NCBI RefSeq assembly: GCF_003173715.1
Contig: NZ_CP029550.1
Coordinates: forward strand, 434,001 to 498,000
Origin: Methylobacterium durans
Lineage (GTDB): Bacteria; Pseudomonadota; Alphaproteobacteria; Rhizobiales; Beijerinckiaceae
Length of the DNA: 64,000 bases
Direction: 5' to 3'
In this document: positions 8,961 to 17,373 of the stretch, one piece after another
Layout: every line of letters begins with the position of its first letter
Position numbering within the stretch: the stretch's first letter is position 1
Translations under genes and position numbers: made by a program
The notes under the pieces: model-generated
What the model was told of the DNA's origin: nothing
The model's input: the letters and a program-made list of their open reading frames with translations, nothing else
Databases searched by the model: none

Positions 8961-9572
8961 GTGACTATGCGTCGATCCACGCTGTTCATCTCTGCCGCTC
9001 TCGTTGCGGTCTCGGCGATGGGAGCTGGCCTCTGGGTCTCACACGGTTCTCGTCCTCGGCCAGACCGGGACAAGCCGCCGACGACGGTCGCTCAGCTCTC
9101 CACGCAGCAGCGATCTGCCATGGATCCGGGCAGAGATCCCGTACGTACGGTGTACCCGGGCCCATTGGGCGGATCCGTGCAGCACATCAGTCCCGCAGCC
9201 CAGAATGAAGTGGCAGCCGCCGCGCTTCCGTCGGCTGGAACGGCACCCGCTGCTGCAGGCTCAGCCGTTACAGCAGCTGAGCGTGCTGCGTCCGACCTAT
9301 CGCCATCTCAGAAGCCGGATGTCACTGGCCCGACCGACAGCGCAGGTGTGGACACGGCCCCGACGTCGGCAGGCGCTGAGCCAGCAGCCTCTGGAACCGG
9401 TGTCGACCTCAACACAGCCACGGTAGAGGAGCTGAACGCCCTGGGCGCGGGCATGATCGGGCGCAGGATCGTCGCGTTCCGGCCCTACAGCTCGCCGGAG
9501 GATCTCGTGAACAGGCGCGTCCTCAAGAAGTCGGACTTCGAGGTCATCAAGACCGCGATCACCGTCCGGTAG
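8961..9572 (+). CDS. Secreted or membrane-tethered helix-hairpin-helix protein (ComEA-like C-terminus)
   Basis: 203 residues. An N-terminal hydrophobic segment (STLFISAALVAVSAMGAGLWV) acts as signal or anchor, followed by a long Ala/Pro/Ser/Thr-rich linker to about residue 145. The C-terminal 60 residues begin with VDLNTATVEELNALG and continue with RIVAFRPYSSPEDLV, the helix-hairpin-helix repeat of ComEA-type non-specific DNA-binding proteins. The GTG at 8961 follows GGAGGGGAG; an ATG two codons later is equally possible. A lytic transglycosylase follows on the same strand. The role is probably periplasmic; binding of DNA is a family property and was not shown here. Confidence 0.8.
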   Translation: MTMRRSTLFISAALVAVSAMGAGLWVSHGSRPRPDRDKPPTTVAQLSTQQRSAMDPGRDPVRTVYPGPLGGSVQHISPAAQNEVAAAALPSAGTAPAAAGSAVTAAERAASDLSPSQKPDVTGPTDSAGVDTAPTSAGAEPAASGTGVDLNTATVEELNALGAGMIGRRIVAFRPYSSPEDLVNRRVLKKSDFEVIKTAITVR

Positions 9573-9778
9573 GCCGCTCTGGCATGCGCCTCCCGTAGGA
9601 AGCGAGCAGCGACGGACGATCGGTGAAGGACGAGATCACCTCAATGCCGCCATACGGAGATCCTTTAGGATCGCAGGTCGTGTCGCTTGAGACCCTGATC
9701 AACGCGTGCAAGCGTGTTGCACCGTGGCGCTCCAGGCTCCGTTAGTCCACGCCGAGAAGGCTCGTCAGCGGCCTCAAG

Positions 9779-10597
9779 ATGCAGCACCTGCGGCAGAAGA
9801 GCGTGAGCGAGTACCGAGCTGGCATCGGCAGACTCGTGCTGAGGAGAGCGGCCTGCGCCGCTGTCGCCAACCGGACGGTCGCCCTCCTCGCCGCAGCGGC
9901 CACTCTGATCGTGCTCTGCCCCGCAGGTCCACCGCTGGATGAGCCCCTGATTGGCTCGTCACGCGCGTCTGCCTCAGCTTCTCTCGAAGCGCCGACCGCG
10001 GTCGTTCCACGGGTTTTCACCGCGACGATGGCGGGTGGGCCCCTCTACGACTACGCGCAACACGCCCCGTCCGCAGCAGGCAGCAGCGTCCGCCTCGAAC
10101 GTTCCGCCTTCCAGACGATTGAGGATGCTTGGTCTGCGGCCTTCTTCGGCGACCGGCAGAGGATGTCGGAGTTCATCGAACACTCCGCCGTGATCCACGG
10201 TCTCCCGGTCGAGTTCCTGATGCGCCTTCTGCGGCAGGAGAGCGGCCTCAACCATCGGGCCGTCAGTCGCGCGGGCGCTCAAGGGGTGGCCCAGTTCATG
10301 CCCGGAACGGCCAGTGAGCGCGGGCTCACGGATCCATTCAACCCGTTCGAGGCCATACCGAAGTCGGCCGAACTCCTGAAGGAGTACCGGAGCCGCTTCG
10401 GCAATCTCGGCTTTGCGGCGGCAGCCTACAATGCCGGCCCGCAGCGGGTCAGGGATTGGCTCTCTGGTCGCTCAGCTCTGCCCAAAGAGACGCGCGAGTA
10501 CGTCGAGCGGATCACTGGTAGAACGGCCGACGATTGGCGCCAAGGTGGAGACGTCTACGCCGCAGCCGCTCCGGTGTTTGGCTCGTTGCGGAATTGA
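9779..10597 (+). CDS. Lytic transglycosylase, SLT family
   Basis: 272 residues with an N-terminal hydrophobic segment (TVALLAAAATLIVLCPAG), implying export or membrane anchoring. The catalytic SLT domain covers about residues 125-250: FLMRLLRQESGLNHRAVS contains the catalytic Glu (QES), AQGVAQFMPGTA is the second conserved block, and AAAYNAGPQRV the third. It would cleave the MurNAc-GlcNAc bond in peptidoglycan with formation of the 1,6-anhydro end. No clear Shine-Dalgarno precedes the first ATG, so the exact start is uncertain. Confidence 0.87.
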   Translation: MQHLRQKSVSEYRAGIGRLVLRRAACAAVANRTVALLAAAATLIVLCPAGPPLDEPLIGSSRASASASLEAPTAVVPRVFTATMAGGPLYDYAQHAPSAAGSSVRLERSAFQTIEDAWSAAFFGDRQRMSEFIEHSAVIHGLPVEFLMRLLRQESGLNHRAVSRAGAQGVAQFMPGTASERGLTDPFNPFEAIPKSAELLKEYRSRFGNLGFAAAAYNAGPQRVRDWLSGRSALPKETREYVERITGRTADDWRQGGDVYAAAAPVFGSLRN

Positions 10598-10799
10598 ACG
10601 TCGGTTGAAAGCTCCTTCTGCGAGGGGGATCAGAGGTCGAGCAAGCACAAGCCTGGCCAATGAACCCTCGGGAGGTCTGAAGTCGAAAGACACGCTCTCA
10701 GGTCAGCCTCAGGCAATTGGGGCATTCCACTCAGGGTAGCCGGGGATCGTTCCCTCAATCGAGCCCGTTGATGGCTGCGCAACGCGTCCAGGAAGATGC

Positions 10800-11959
10800 A
10801 TGGCGGTCACCCGGGAACAAGATGCGGTTACGCCCTCGTCAGCCAACGAGCGTGCCGCTGAGCGGGACGAGCGCGAAGCCTGGGGTGCCGTCGCAGCCGG
10901 CGAGGCCGTTCCACACGGGGTCCGCTCAGTCGGCATCCTGGTGCTCAGTCTGCTGGCGGCGATCTACACGCTCTACCTGGGTCGAGAGCTGATCCTCCCC
11001 ATCGTCGTCGCCCTCGTCCTGAAGCTTCTGCTCGGGCCTGTCATGCGGATCCTGCATGAACGGCTTCGTTTGCCCCACGCACTCGCTGCGGCGCTGCTGA
11101 TCTTGGTGGTGTTCGGGGCGATCGCAGGTATCGGCTTCACGATCTCCATCCCGGCATCGGGGTGGATCCAGCGCGCTCCCGAAAGCTTGGCGCTGCTGAA
11201 GGAGAAGCTTGCCGTCCTGCACCATCCGCTCGACCTGCTGCAGCAGGGGCTGCACGCCATCGAGAGCCTGACCGCGACTACTGGGCAGGAGGGGCAGAGC
11301 CGGACCATCGCGGCACGGCCGGCCTCTGGTCTGGCGGCTTATCTGGCCACGAGTACTGCGGTGATCCTGTCGCGCTTCTTCACGACCATGATCCTGTTGT
11401 TCTTCTTCCTCGCCTCAGGGGATCGCTTGTTGCGCGGCTTCGTTGAGGTGCTGCCGAGCTTCTCCAACAAGCGTCAGGCCGTCGAGATCGCCCATGAAAT
11501 CGGGACCAACATCTCGGGCTACCTGCTCACCATCACGATGATGAATGCCCTGGTGGGGGTGGCGACAGCTCTTGCCATGTGGGCCTGCGGCCTCGGCACG
11601 CCGCTCCTCTGGGGAGCGGCTGCGTTCCTCCTGAACTACATCCCGATCCTCGGGCCTCTGGCCGGTGTCGGGATCTTCTTCGTCGTGGGCGTGCTCAGCC
11701 TGGACTGGCCCTGGTACGCGCTCACGCCGGCGGGCCTGTATCTGCTGATCCACATCGTCGAGGGTGAGACGATCACCCCATGCTCCTGGCCAAACGCTTC
11801 ACCCTCAATCCTGTCCTCGTGATTGTCTCGCTGTTTTTCTGGCACATGCTCTGGGGTGTGCTTGGCGCCCTGCTGGCTGTGCCGCTGTTGGCCATGCTGA
11901 AGATCGTGGCGGACCGCGTCGAGCCGCTCAAGCCGATCGGGCACATCATCGGCTCCTGA
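10800..11959 (+). pseudogene. AI-2E/PerM-family permease, frameshifted near its 3' end
   Basis: The first 325 residues form a multi-spanning AI-2E transporter family protein, with hydrophobic helices such as SVGILVLSLLAAIYTLYLG and IVVALVLKLLLGPVM, the FFTTMILLFFFLASGD segment, and the family-typical ending AAAFLLNYIPILGPLAGVGIF. The frame then derails after HIVEGETITP and stops at 11822. Reading on in the next frame from the C run at 11776-11779 restores MLLAKRFTLNPVLVIVSLFFWHM and a natural stop at 11957-11959. One C appears to be missing. Either the gene is recently inactivated or the run was miscalled. The substrate of this permease type is not established. Confidence 0.85.
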
Positions 11960-12317
11960 CAGCCAAAACAAGCAGCGTCTGGGGTTCCGAGGTGTGGCTG
12001 CGCAGAGAAAACCCGCTGGCGCAGGGGTGGGCCGAGCGGGGTTAGGAGTTGGAGGTGCCCAGCCGTGCCGTGGGGACCGACCGAGCAGCATCACTCATAC
12101 TCAGAGGCTTGAGCACCGACGATAACATCTGTGTGGTGGCGGACTGCAGCGTGAACTTCCGTCCTGAAACTAGGCGAGACTCCTCGACAGCAGGATCTCC
12201 GCCCGACGAAGGTCAGAGCCGAGCTTCTTGCGCCACCACGGTGAGGATCAGCCGCCGTAGAGCGAATGCTCCGCCCGAGGTCACACAGCACCTTCCATTC
12301 GTTGCCCGTGTGCAGCT

Positions 12318-12395
12318 CTATTGTGAGCGGCGGCTGAATGACACCGCGTAGGCCTGCACGCGCGTCGACCAGCGGTCGTCCGAAATCTCGATCCC
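12318..12395 (-). pseudogene. Remnant of catalase-family peroxidase C-terminus
   Basis: Read on the minus strand, this stretch encodes GIEISDD, then after small indels RVQAYAVSFSRRSQ and a stop. The catalase-like gene at 44365-45354 ends with GIEVSDD...RVQAYAVSFSRRSQ and a stop. About 78 bases are retained and the rest of the gene is absent. Confidence 0.75.
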
Positions 12396-12429
12396 GAAGG
12401 CGGATGAGGGTCAAACAGGCGGAAGGCAG

Positions 12430-12489
12430 AGCTTGGGAGCCGGCGGGCTGAGCGGCTCTGGGGCTACAAAGGACGGCGCGCGGACAGGT
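12430..12489 (+). pseudogene. Remnant of Gly-rich secreted protein gene
   Basis: The plus strand encodes SLGAGGLSGSGATKDGARTG, closely matching SMGAGGMTGTGATKDGARTG of the small secreted protein at 45414-45713. Similarity stops on both sides. It lies 34 bases from the catalase remnant, whose intact relative is also the neighbour of the Gly-rich gene at 45 kb, but the relative orientation differs, so rearrangement accompanied the loss. Confidence 0.65.
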
Positions 12490-12754
12490 AACCTGCCGGC
12501 GGATGGCTCTGATTCGTCCAGCGCGCCCGCCGAAGGGCAAGTCGCCCAGACCCGCATCTGGTTCAAGCCGCTGAGCACTCCTTCCGTGGATGCTGGTGCG
12601 GAGGCATGAGCAAGATCGTCCTCAAGACGCCCAGCCGGCGCTGCTCCTGGTCGCCGGCCGAGGTTATTGCAGTGCGATAGTATTGTTTCGATCTTGATTT
12701 TGGTGCTGGAGGTCGATGTAAATTTCTGCCTCTCCACCTGCGCAGGAGGCATCA

Positions 12755-12952
12755 ATGGCCGCCAGCTTCAGCCCAGGCTTTGCGCGCACCGTGTCGGTCC
12801 AAGAGTTCAACGAACGTGCCCGGCGTCTGCTCTCGCCTGAGGCTGCTATGATGCCGGTAGCCGTCAAGCCGATGCGCAGGCAGAGGTCACTCGTCGCGGC
12901 AGAAGTCGCTCGCGTGAGCGATGGCAACGCTGAACTGCTGGCCGGCTCATGA
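12755..12952 (+). CDS. Small unknown protein, 65 aa
   Basis: An AGGAGG ribosome site precedes the ATG at good spacing. The product is a small basic protein (VSVQEFNERARRLLSPEAAM...KPMRRQRS) with no membrane segment and no recognised domain. Its stop overlaps the start of the next small gene in an ATGA arrangement, so the two are probably co-translated. Confidence 0.5.
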   Translation: MAASFSPGFARTVSVQEFNERARRLLSPEAAMMPVAVKPMRRQRSLVAAEVARVSDGNAELLAGS

Positions 12953-13155
12953 GCAGCGATCAAGCGTCTACGGGAGATCCGGCGGCCTCTGAGCCTCATC
13001 GGTACAGCCTGCGCCGGCAGGATGGTGCCTGGACGGTTTACTGTGCCAGGACGGGCCAGCCGGTGCGCCTGAACGAGGTTCCGCAGGTAGGGCTCACAAG
13101 GGCCGTTGCGGCCGACGTGGCGCGGGCACTGAACTCGCTTGATCCGTGCGACTAA
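12949..13155 (+). CDS. Small unknown protein, 68 aa
   Basis: Starts inside the preceding stop codon (ATGA overlap). The core HRYSLRRQDGAWTVYCARTGQPV reads like a compact beta-rich domain, followed by a helix (GLTRAVAADVARALNSL). It resembles short proteins of unknown function common in this lineage; no function is assigned. Confidence 0.5.
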   Translation: MSSDQASTGDPAASEPHRYSLRRQDGAWTVYCARTGQPVRLNEVPQVGLTRAVAADVARALNSLDPCD

Positions 13156-13267
13156 GGATAGGCGGTCACGTGGAGAAGAGTTGCCTAGCATTTTGTTAAC
13201 GACGTTCAGCAATGATCCAAGCCCGGGCTTCGATGCAACACTGCTCTGCGAGGAGCCTGGGCAACCG

Positions 13268-13387
13268 ATGCGCGTCAAATCTCGCACCGAGCGGTACCCG
13301 CGTGACTACACGGCCCATGTGCTCACGGCCTTGGGTTTCCTGCTGATCATCGTTGCTGGTGCGCTACCGCTCCTTCTGCGTCTCTGA
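13268..13387 (+). CDS. Putative small membrane protein, 39 aa
   Basis: Below the usual size limit for gene callers. From the ATG at 13268 the frame encodes a basic head (MRVKSRTERYPRDY) and a single hydrophobic helix (VLTALGFLLIIVAGALPLLL). Composition and topology fit a single-pass small membrane protein. A longer frame is open upstream to 13139 but overlaps the previous gene and lacks a ribosome site. Confidence 0.35.
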   Translation: MRVKSRTERYPRDYTAHVLTALGFLLIIVAGALPLLLRL

Positions 13388-13473
13388 TGAACACAGCGGA
13401 TTGCCTCGGGCCTGCTGTACGGGTCTTGAGGAGCCTCCTATGCTGCTCAGCATGATGCTCGGCGGGAACGGGG

Positions 13474-13653
13474 ATGATGCCCTACGTTCTGATCTTAGTC
13501 GGAACCATGGTTCTGATCGGCGCTTGGATCGCCGGAGCAGATCTTGAGAACTCGAGTGCTGTTGGTGCGGGCAATGCCAGCCTGCCGATGCAGAGCATAG
13601 GCGCGCTTCGTCGGCAGGCTGGAGCGGACGCGGTCCCACGGGTGTCTCGTTGA
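13474..13653 (+). CDS. Putative small membrane protein, 59 aa
   Basis: ATG-ATG start at 13474 after a GGGAACGGGG stretch. The product begins MMPYVLILVGTMVLIGAWIAG, a signal-like or transmembrane helix, followed by a polar tail. It overlaps an open frame on the minus strand (13495-13962), and at most one of the two is likely real in the overlap. Confidence 0.35.
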   Translation: MMPYVLILVGTMVLIGAWIAGADLENSSAVGAGNASLPMQSIGALRRQAGADAVPRVSR

Positions 13654-13962
13654 GCCCAAGCGGCCGAGCGGTGCTGTCCGAGGCATGGTTTCGATCTGCT
13701 GCCCGCGGCGAGCGACAACTGACAATGTACCTGGAGTGGTCAGGGGTCGATGCTGCAGACGACCAAGCTCAACCTTGTCTGCAATATAACTTCTCTTCAC
13801 CAGCGCCCGCGAGCGGCCGGGCTCGTGCTGGTACATCTTAGCGATAGCGCGCCAGAATGCGGCGCCATCCGCCTCATGGCGTCCGATGCTCCGCTCGATC
13901 ACCTTGCGCACTGAGCGCGCGAAGGCCTCACCATGGGCGGGCTGTACGGCGAGTTCAGCCAT
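13495..13962 (-). CDS. Unknown protein, up to 155 aa, C-terminus doubtful
   Basis: The first 70 residues (ARSVRKVIERSIGRHEADG, AFWRAIAKMYQHEPGRSRALVKRSYIADKV) look like a genuine helical protein and a GAGAGG ribosome site lies upstream of the ATG at 13962. The remaining 85 residues are low-complexity and overlap a putative small membrane protein on the other strand, so the true gene may end earlier through a frameshift. No family recognised. Confidence 0.35.
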   Translation of the reverse strand: MAELAVQPAHGEAFARSVRKVIERSIGRHEADGAAFWRAIAKMYQHEPGRSRALVKRSYIADKVELGRLQHRPLTTPGTLSVVARRGQQIETMPRTAPLGRLGSTRHPWDRVRSSLPTKRAYALHRQAGIARTNSTRVLKICSGDPSADQNHGSD

Positions 13963-14062
13963 GTGGGCCTCTCTCGTTTGCCTTCGTCAACGACTGGCTT
14001 CGCCGTGCGATCCGAACCTGCGGCATCCGCAGCTTGGCGGTACAGGTCCGGTCACCTCTTCA

Positions 14063-14419
14063 CTAGGCGGACGTGTCCTTCCTCAGAAGCCTGAGAAAGC
14101 GCGAGAGACCACGCTCGTCTTGCGGCTTGGCGTCGGAATCTTCGCCCTCGACCCGCTCCTGCCCTGCCGAGGATGCACCTGTCGCCAGGGCACCTTCCGC
14201 CGTCGTGCCCGAGAGCTCGTACAGCGCCTGGGTGAGCAGAGGCGGCCAAGGCTCGCCCTGCTGCTCTAAAAACCTCGCGGCCTTCACCAGGGCCCCAACC
14301 TGCTCGGTGTACACCGCCCGCTCCTCAAGCCGCGCCATGAGCACCTGATCGGCCAGGGCCGTGGTGAGGCGAACAACTTCGCTGACGCGTTCGGTGCTGC
14401 TGGCGCCCGCTGTGTTCAT
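14063..14419 (-). CDS. Unknown protein, 118 aa
   Basis: A plausible soluble helical protein: VVRLTTALADQVLMARLEER, then KAARFLEQQGEPWPPLLTQALYELS, then a Gly/Ser/Glu-rich tail. No recognised domain. The IS256-family element begins about 80 bases upstream of its start, so the native promoter may have been displaced. Confidence 0.5.
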   Translation of the reverse strand: MNTAGASSTERVSEVVRLTTALADQVLMARLEERAVYTEQVGALVKAARFLEQQGEPWPPLLTQALYELSGTTAEGALATGASSAGQERVEGEDSDAKPQDERGLSRFLRLLRKDTSA

Positions 14420-14500
14420 GTCAGGGAACCCCTCACCCTCAAGTGCTCGGTGGGCACTGTTTTGCCTCGTGGTGGGTGACGTCCGTCAATGGGGTGGACT

Positions 14501-15817
14501 TTCGGGGTGGGATTGGAGTGGCCATCGGTCAGGCCGCCTGTGGTGGAAGTGTCGTGACGCTCTCCTCGATCAACGCCGGAGCAAAACCGGCCATGCCCTC
14601 GATCTGCATGTAGCGGTGCTGGAGCTGCCACTCGTCGTTGGCCTCCAGCAGAACCGCACCGATCAGGCGCTGGATCGAGTCCGTGTTGGGGAAGATGCCC
14701 ACCACGTCGGCGCGCCGCTTGATCTCCTTGTTGAGACGCTCGAGCGGGTTCGTGCTGTGAAGCTTGGCTCGATGCTGGAGCGGGAAGGTCAGGTAGGCCA
14801 GCACGTCCTCGCACGTGGCCTCGATGAAGACCTTCAGCTTCGGCCAGCGGTTATGGAGTTGCTCGCCCAAGTGCTGCAGGGCGGCCCGGGCGGCGTCCTG
14901 ATCGGGCTGCTGGAAGGCGTGGCGCAGGCCGGCAGCCACCATGGTCTGCTGGGTGCGCGGCACGTAGGCCAGCGCGTTCCGGGTCCAGTGAACGCGGCAG
15001 CGTTGCCAGGTCGCCTTCAGCACCCGGCGGATGGCCGCCTTGAGCCCCTCGTGAGCATCCGAGATGACGAGCTGCACGCCCGAGAGCCCGCGCTTGACCA
15101 AGCTCCGCAGGAAGTCGGTCCAGAACACCTCGGCCTCGGACGGGCCGATGTGCAGCCCGACGATCTCGCGCCGGCCCTCTGTGTCGACCGCTACGGCGAC
15201 TATGGCAGCGACAGAGACGATGCGACCGCCCTCGCGCACCTTCAGGTAGGTGGCGTCGAGCCAGAGATAGGGCCACGCGCCCGAGAGCGGACGCGTCAGG
15301 AAGGCTCCGACGCGCTCGTCGATCTCCTTGCACAGCTTCGACACCGAGGACTTGGAGATGCCCGACAGGCCCATGGCCTGCACGAGGTCGTCGACGCGCC
15401 GGGTCGAGACGCCGGCGATCCACGCCTCTTGGATCACGGCGACCAGCGCCTTCTCGACCGTGCGACGCGGCTCCAGGAAGCCGGGGAAGTAGCTACCGGT
15501 CCTGAGCTTGGGGATCTTGAGGTTGAGCGAGCCAAGCCGCGTGTCGAGGCTGCGTTCGCGATAGCCGTTGCGGTACGTGCTGCGCTCACCCGTGCGCTCG
15601 TAGCGACCGGCGCCGATCAGGCCCTCCACGTCGGCCTCCATCAGGATCTGCAGGACTGTCTCGGCCAGCGAGCGCAGGAAGTTGCCGTCGTCGGCCTTCT
15701 GCAGCGCCTCGATCAGTGCCACTCTGTCGTCGGTCATCGGGTGCTCCCGGCCCAGGTTGAAGTCCGCAAACTCCACCTTAGCCGCCGGCCCCGATGACCA
15801 CCCCAATCCCCGCCGAA
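14501..15817 (-). mobile_element. IS256-family insertion sequence
   Basis: About 1.3 kb containing one transposase gene on the minus strand, bounded by imperfect inverted repeats. The left end reads TTTCGGGGTGGGATTGGAG followed by TGGCCATCGG (from 14501). The reverse complement of the right end reads CTTCGGCGGGGATTGGGG followed by TGGTCATCGG (from about 15817 inward). The exact outer bases and target duplication could not be fixed by eye. The element is probably recent, since the transposase is full length. Confidence 0.8.
14529..15737 (-). CDS. IS256-family transposase
   Basis: 402 residues from the ATG at 15737. Hallmarks of the IS256/MULE DDE transposases are present: YRNGYRERSLDTRLGSLNLKIPKLR in the N-terminal part, the first Asp in YLWLDATYLKVREGG, the second Asp in VISDAHEGLKAAIR, and the C-terminal STNPLERLNKEIKRRADVVGIFPN with the catalytic Glu. 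The frame is uninterrupted, so the enzyme may be active. Confidence 0.95.
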   Translation of the reverse strand: MTDDRVALIEALQKADDGNFLRSLAETVLQILMEADVEGLIGAGRYERTGERSTYRNGYRERSLDTRLGSLNLKIPKLRTGSYFPGFLEPRRTVEKALVAVIQEAWIAGVSTRRVDDLVQAMGLSGISKSSVSKLCKEIDERVGAFLTRPLSGAWPYLWLDATYLKVREGGRIVSVAAIVAVAVDTEGRREIVGLHIGPSEAEVFWTDFLRSLVKRGLSGVQLVISDAHEGLKAAIRRVLKATWQRCRVHWTRNALAYVPRTQQTMVAAGLRHAFQQPDQDAARAALQHLGEQLHNRWPKLKVFIEATCEDVLAYLTFPLQHRAKLHSTNPLERLNKEIKRRADVVGIFPNTDSIQRLIGAVLLEANDEWQLQHRYMQIEGMAGFAPALIEESVTTLPPQAA

Positions 15818-16011
15818 GCGGCCCAGAAATTACACCTCGTCCGCGGACGCTACCTCGTGGTGCTCCGAGCCTCAGGTCCGGAGCCTCGCCAATTCCTCGG
15901 TGAGGGTGGCGCTGGCTACACCGTAACACGCACGAAAAGCCCGCGAGCCGTGAGTCTGAGCGCGGGGGTGCCACGTTGTGAGGTGGGCAGGGGCAGAGAT
16001 GGAGGTGAGCG

Positions 16012-16464
16012 GTGGCAGGCGTTGCCGGATCGGCCGGTTTGGTTGTCCTCATCGTGGAGGGCGATCCCGTTCAGAGGATGGCAGCCGCGAGCGCGCGCGG
16101 GGACGCCGGCATGCGCGTGCTGGAGGCGGCAACCGTCGAGGCAGCTACGTCCGCGCTCGATGCCCACCCTGATCTGCGCGTGATGGTCGCTGACATTGAT
16201 CTGGTCGGCGAGCCGCTGACCGGGCTGACGCTTGCCAAGGCGGCCGCAGCACGCTGGCCGGACGTCTCGATGCTGATGGTGTCGGGCATCATCGAGCCCG
16301 AGCAGGAGGCGATGCCGCAGGGCGCTCGTTTCCTGCGCAAGCCGTTCGAGGCAGAGACGTTGGTGGGCGCAGTGAGGGCGCTTGCCGCGGCGCGAGCATC
16401 AGGCCGCTTGGAGCCGGACGGCTCCGGGGTCACTGAACAGATTGCGAGCGCAGACAGTCGATGA
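16012..16464 (+). CDS. Single-domain receiver (response regulator) protein
   Basis: 150 residues from a GTG preceded by a strong GGAGGTGAG. The fold is a CheY-like receiver: LVVLIVEGDPVQ at strand 1, MVADIDLVGEPLTGL around the phospho-acceptor Asp, and FLRKPFEAETLVGAV with the conserved Lys-Pro. The strand-1 acidic pair is reduced to EGD. There is no output domain, so it would act by protein contact or as a phosphate sink. No histidine kinase is adjacent; the upstream neighbour is the IS256 element. Confidence 0.8.
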   Translation: MAGVAGSAGLVVLIVEGDPVQRMAAASARGDAGMRVLEAATVEAATSALDAHPDLRVMVADIDLVGEPLTGLTLAKAAAARWPDVSMLMVSGIIEPEQEAMPQGARFLRKPFEAETLVGAVRALAAARASGRLEPDGSGVTEQIASADSR

Positions 16465-16637
16465 CAGGCAAGCCGAGTGTCCTGCCTCATAGGTGTACAC
16501 GGTACAGGAAGACGCGGGCTAGAGTGCCTTTCTGAGCAGCCGGAGCATCGCGCCGGCTGCACTGAGCCCGATGCCATGGCTGAAGGCCCCTATATGCCGT
16601 CCAGATTGGGTTCCCCAGATCGCAGGTGGTCTGCACG

Positions 16638-16895
16638 ATGAAGGTCAAGGTTGAGATCGACTGCACGCCTGAGGAGGCGCGAACCTTCTTCGGTTTGCCC
16701 GACGTCCAGCCGCTGCAGGCGAAGATCCTGGCCGAGATGGAGCGGCGGATGCTGGCCGAGATGGACCGCTTCTCGCCTGAGGCTCTGCTCAGGAGCTGGA
16801 TGGCGCTTGCTCCTCAGGGCCCCGAGCAGATGCAGGATGCATTCAGTCGCTTGTTCCAGCAGAGCTTTGGCGGAGGGACAAAACCACCTGGGTAA
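16638..16895 (+). CDS. DUF6489-family protein, 85 aa
   Basis: From the ATG at 16638 the protein reads MKVKVEIDCTPEEARTFFGLPDV, the characteristic start of DUF6489 proteins, followed by QPLQAKILAEMERRMLAEM and ALLRSWM. Many relatives are annotated near polyhydroxyalkanoate or phasin-like genes, but function is unestablished. An in-frame start four codons upstream is possible but fits the family less well. Confidence 0.75.
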   Translation: MKVKVEIDCTPEEARTFFGLPDVQPLQAKILAEMERRMLAEMDRFSPEALLRSWMALAPQGPEQMQDAFSRLFQQSFGGGTKPPG

Positions 16896-16908
16896 GCTCG
16901 ATTTCCTG

Positions 16909-17175
16909 TTAAGGCTCGGCCAGGGCGGCCGCAAAGGCCTCAGGTGCCCTCAGCCGCTCGCGCGGGGCATCCTCACAGGCCTTGTGCGCCAGGCAGCCCC
17001 TCTGCAGGGCGATGACCCGCCCCTGGGCCATGTAGGCGCGCAGGCGGGCGAGATGCAGCTCAGCTTGGTGCCGGGACGCCTCCCCGGCATTGTCTGGAGG
17101 TCGACTTTCGAGTTGCTGCACGACGCTCTTGGCGCGGTCCCAGGCTCGCCGCGCGTGCTCCAGATCCGAGTGCAT
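16909..17175 (-). CDS. Unknown protein, 88 aa, duplicated at 54 kb
   Basis: Starts ATG after GGGGAGGGCGT. The product (MHSDLEHARRAWDRAKSVVQQLES, then SRHQAELHLARLRAYMAQGR) is a compact helical protein of unknown function. A close relative lies at 54128-54436, also minus strand, with similarity beginning near the stop codon and ending just above the start, so a gene-sized segment was duplicated. In the other copy this ATG is ATC. Confidence 0.6.
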   Translation of the reverse strand: MHSDLEHARRAWDRAKSVVQQLESRPPDNAGEASRHQAELHLARLRAYMAQGRVIALQRGCLAHKACEDAPRERLRAPEAFAAALAEP

Positions 17176-17373
17176 ACGCCCTCCCCTGAAGTCAGTGGAG
17201 TGAATTAACGTGGAGCATGCCCCGCTAGATCCCTGTCGAGCTCACAGGGTCAGCATGCCTCACGCTTGGCTGCCAGGGATCCAGGTCTGACGCTCCGACC
17301 CAAGCTGGCCAGCGATTTAGCGATACGGAGCCTGACCGGTGCGGTTTCCGCGGCTGGCGCGACTGGAGCTGCC

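Larger units (their letters stand above)
11960..12754. other. 795-bp degenerate region with gene fragments
   Basis: No intact gene is supported. Two short fragments of genes found elsewhere in the window are recognisable and listed separately: a catalase C-terminus on the minus strand and a Gly-rich stretch on the plus strand. A minus-strand frame from 12091 to 12540 is open for 149 codons but mostly crosses these fragments in the wrong frame. The region looks like rearranged remnants. Confidence 0.5.

Noticed and set aside
5944..9000. A second copy of the tRNA-Ser 3' end (attR)
   Set aside because: The GGTTCGAATCCCTCC segment was looked for by eye and not seen; an alignment search would be needed outside the window too.
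14361..15797. 478-codon plus-strand frame opposite the IS256 transposase
   Set aside because: Pure antisense shadow of the transposase.
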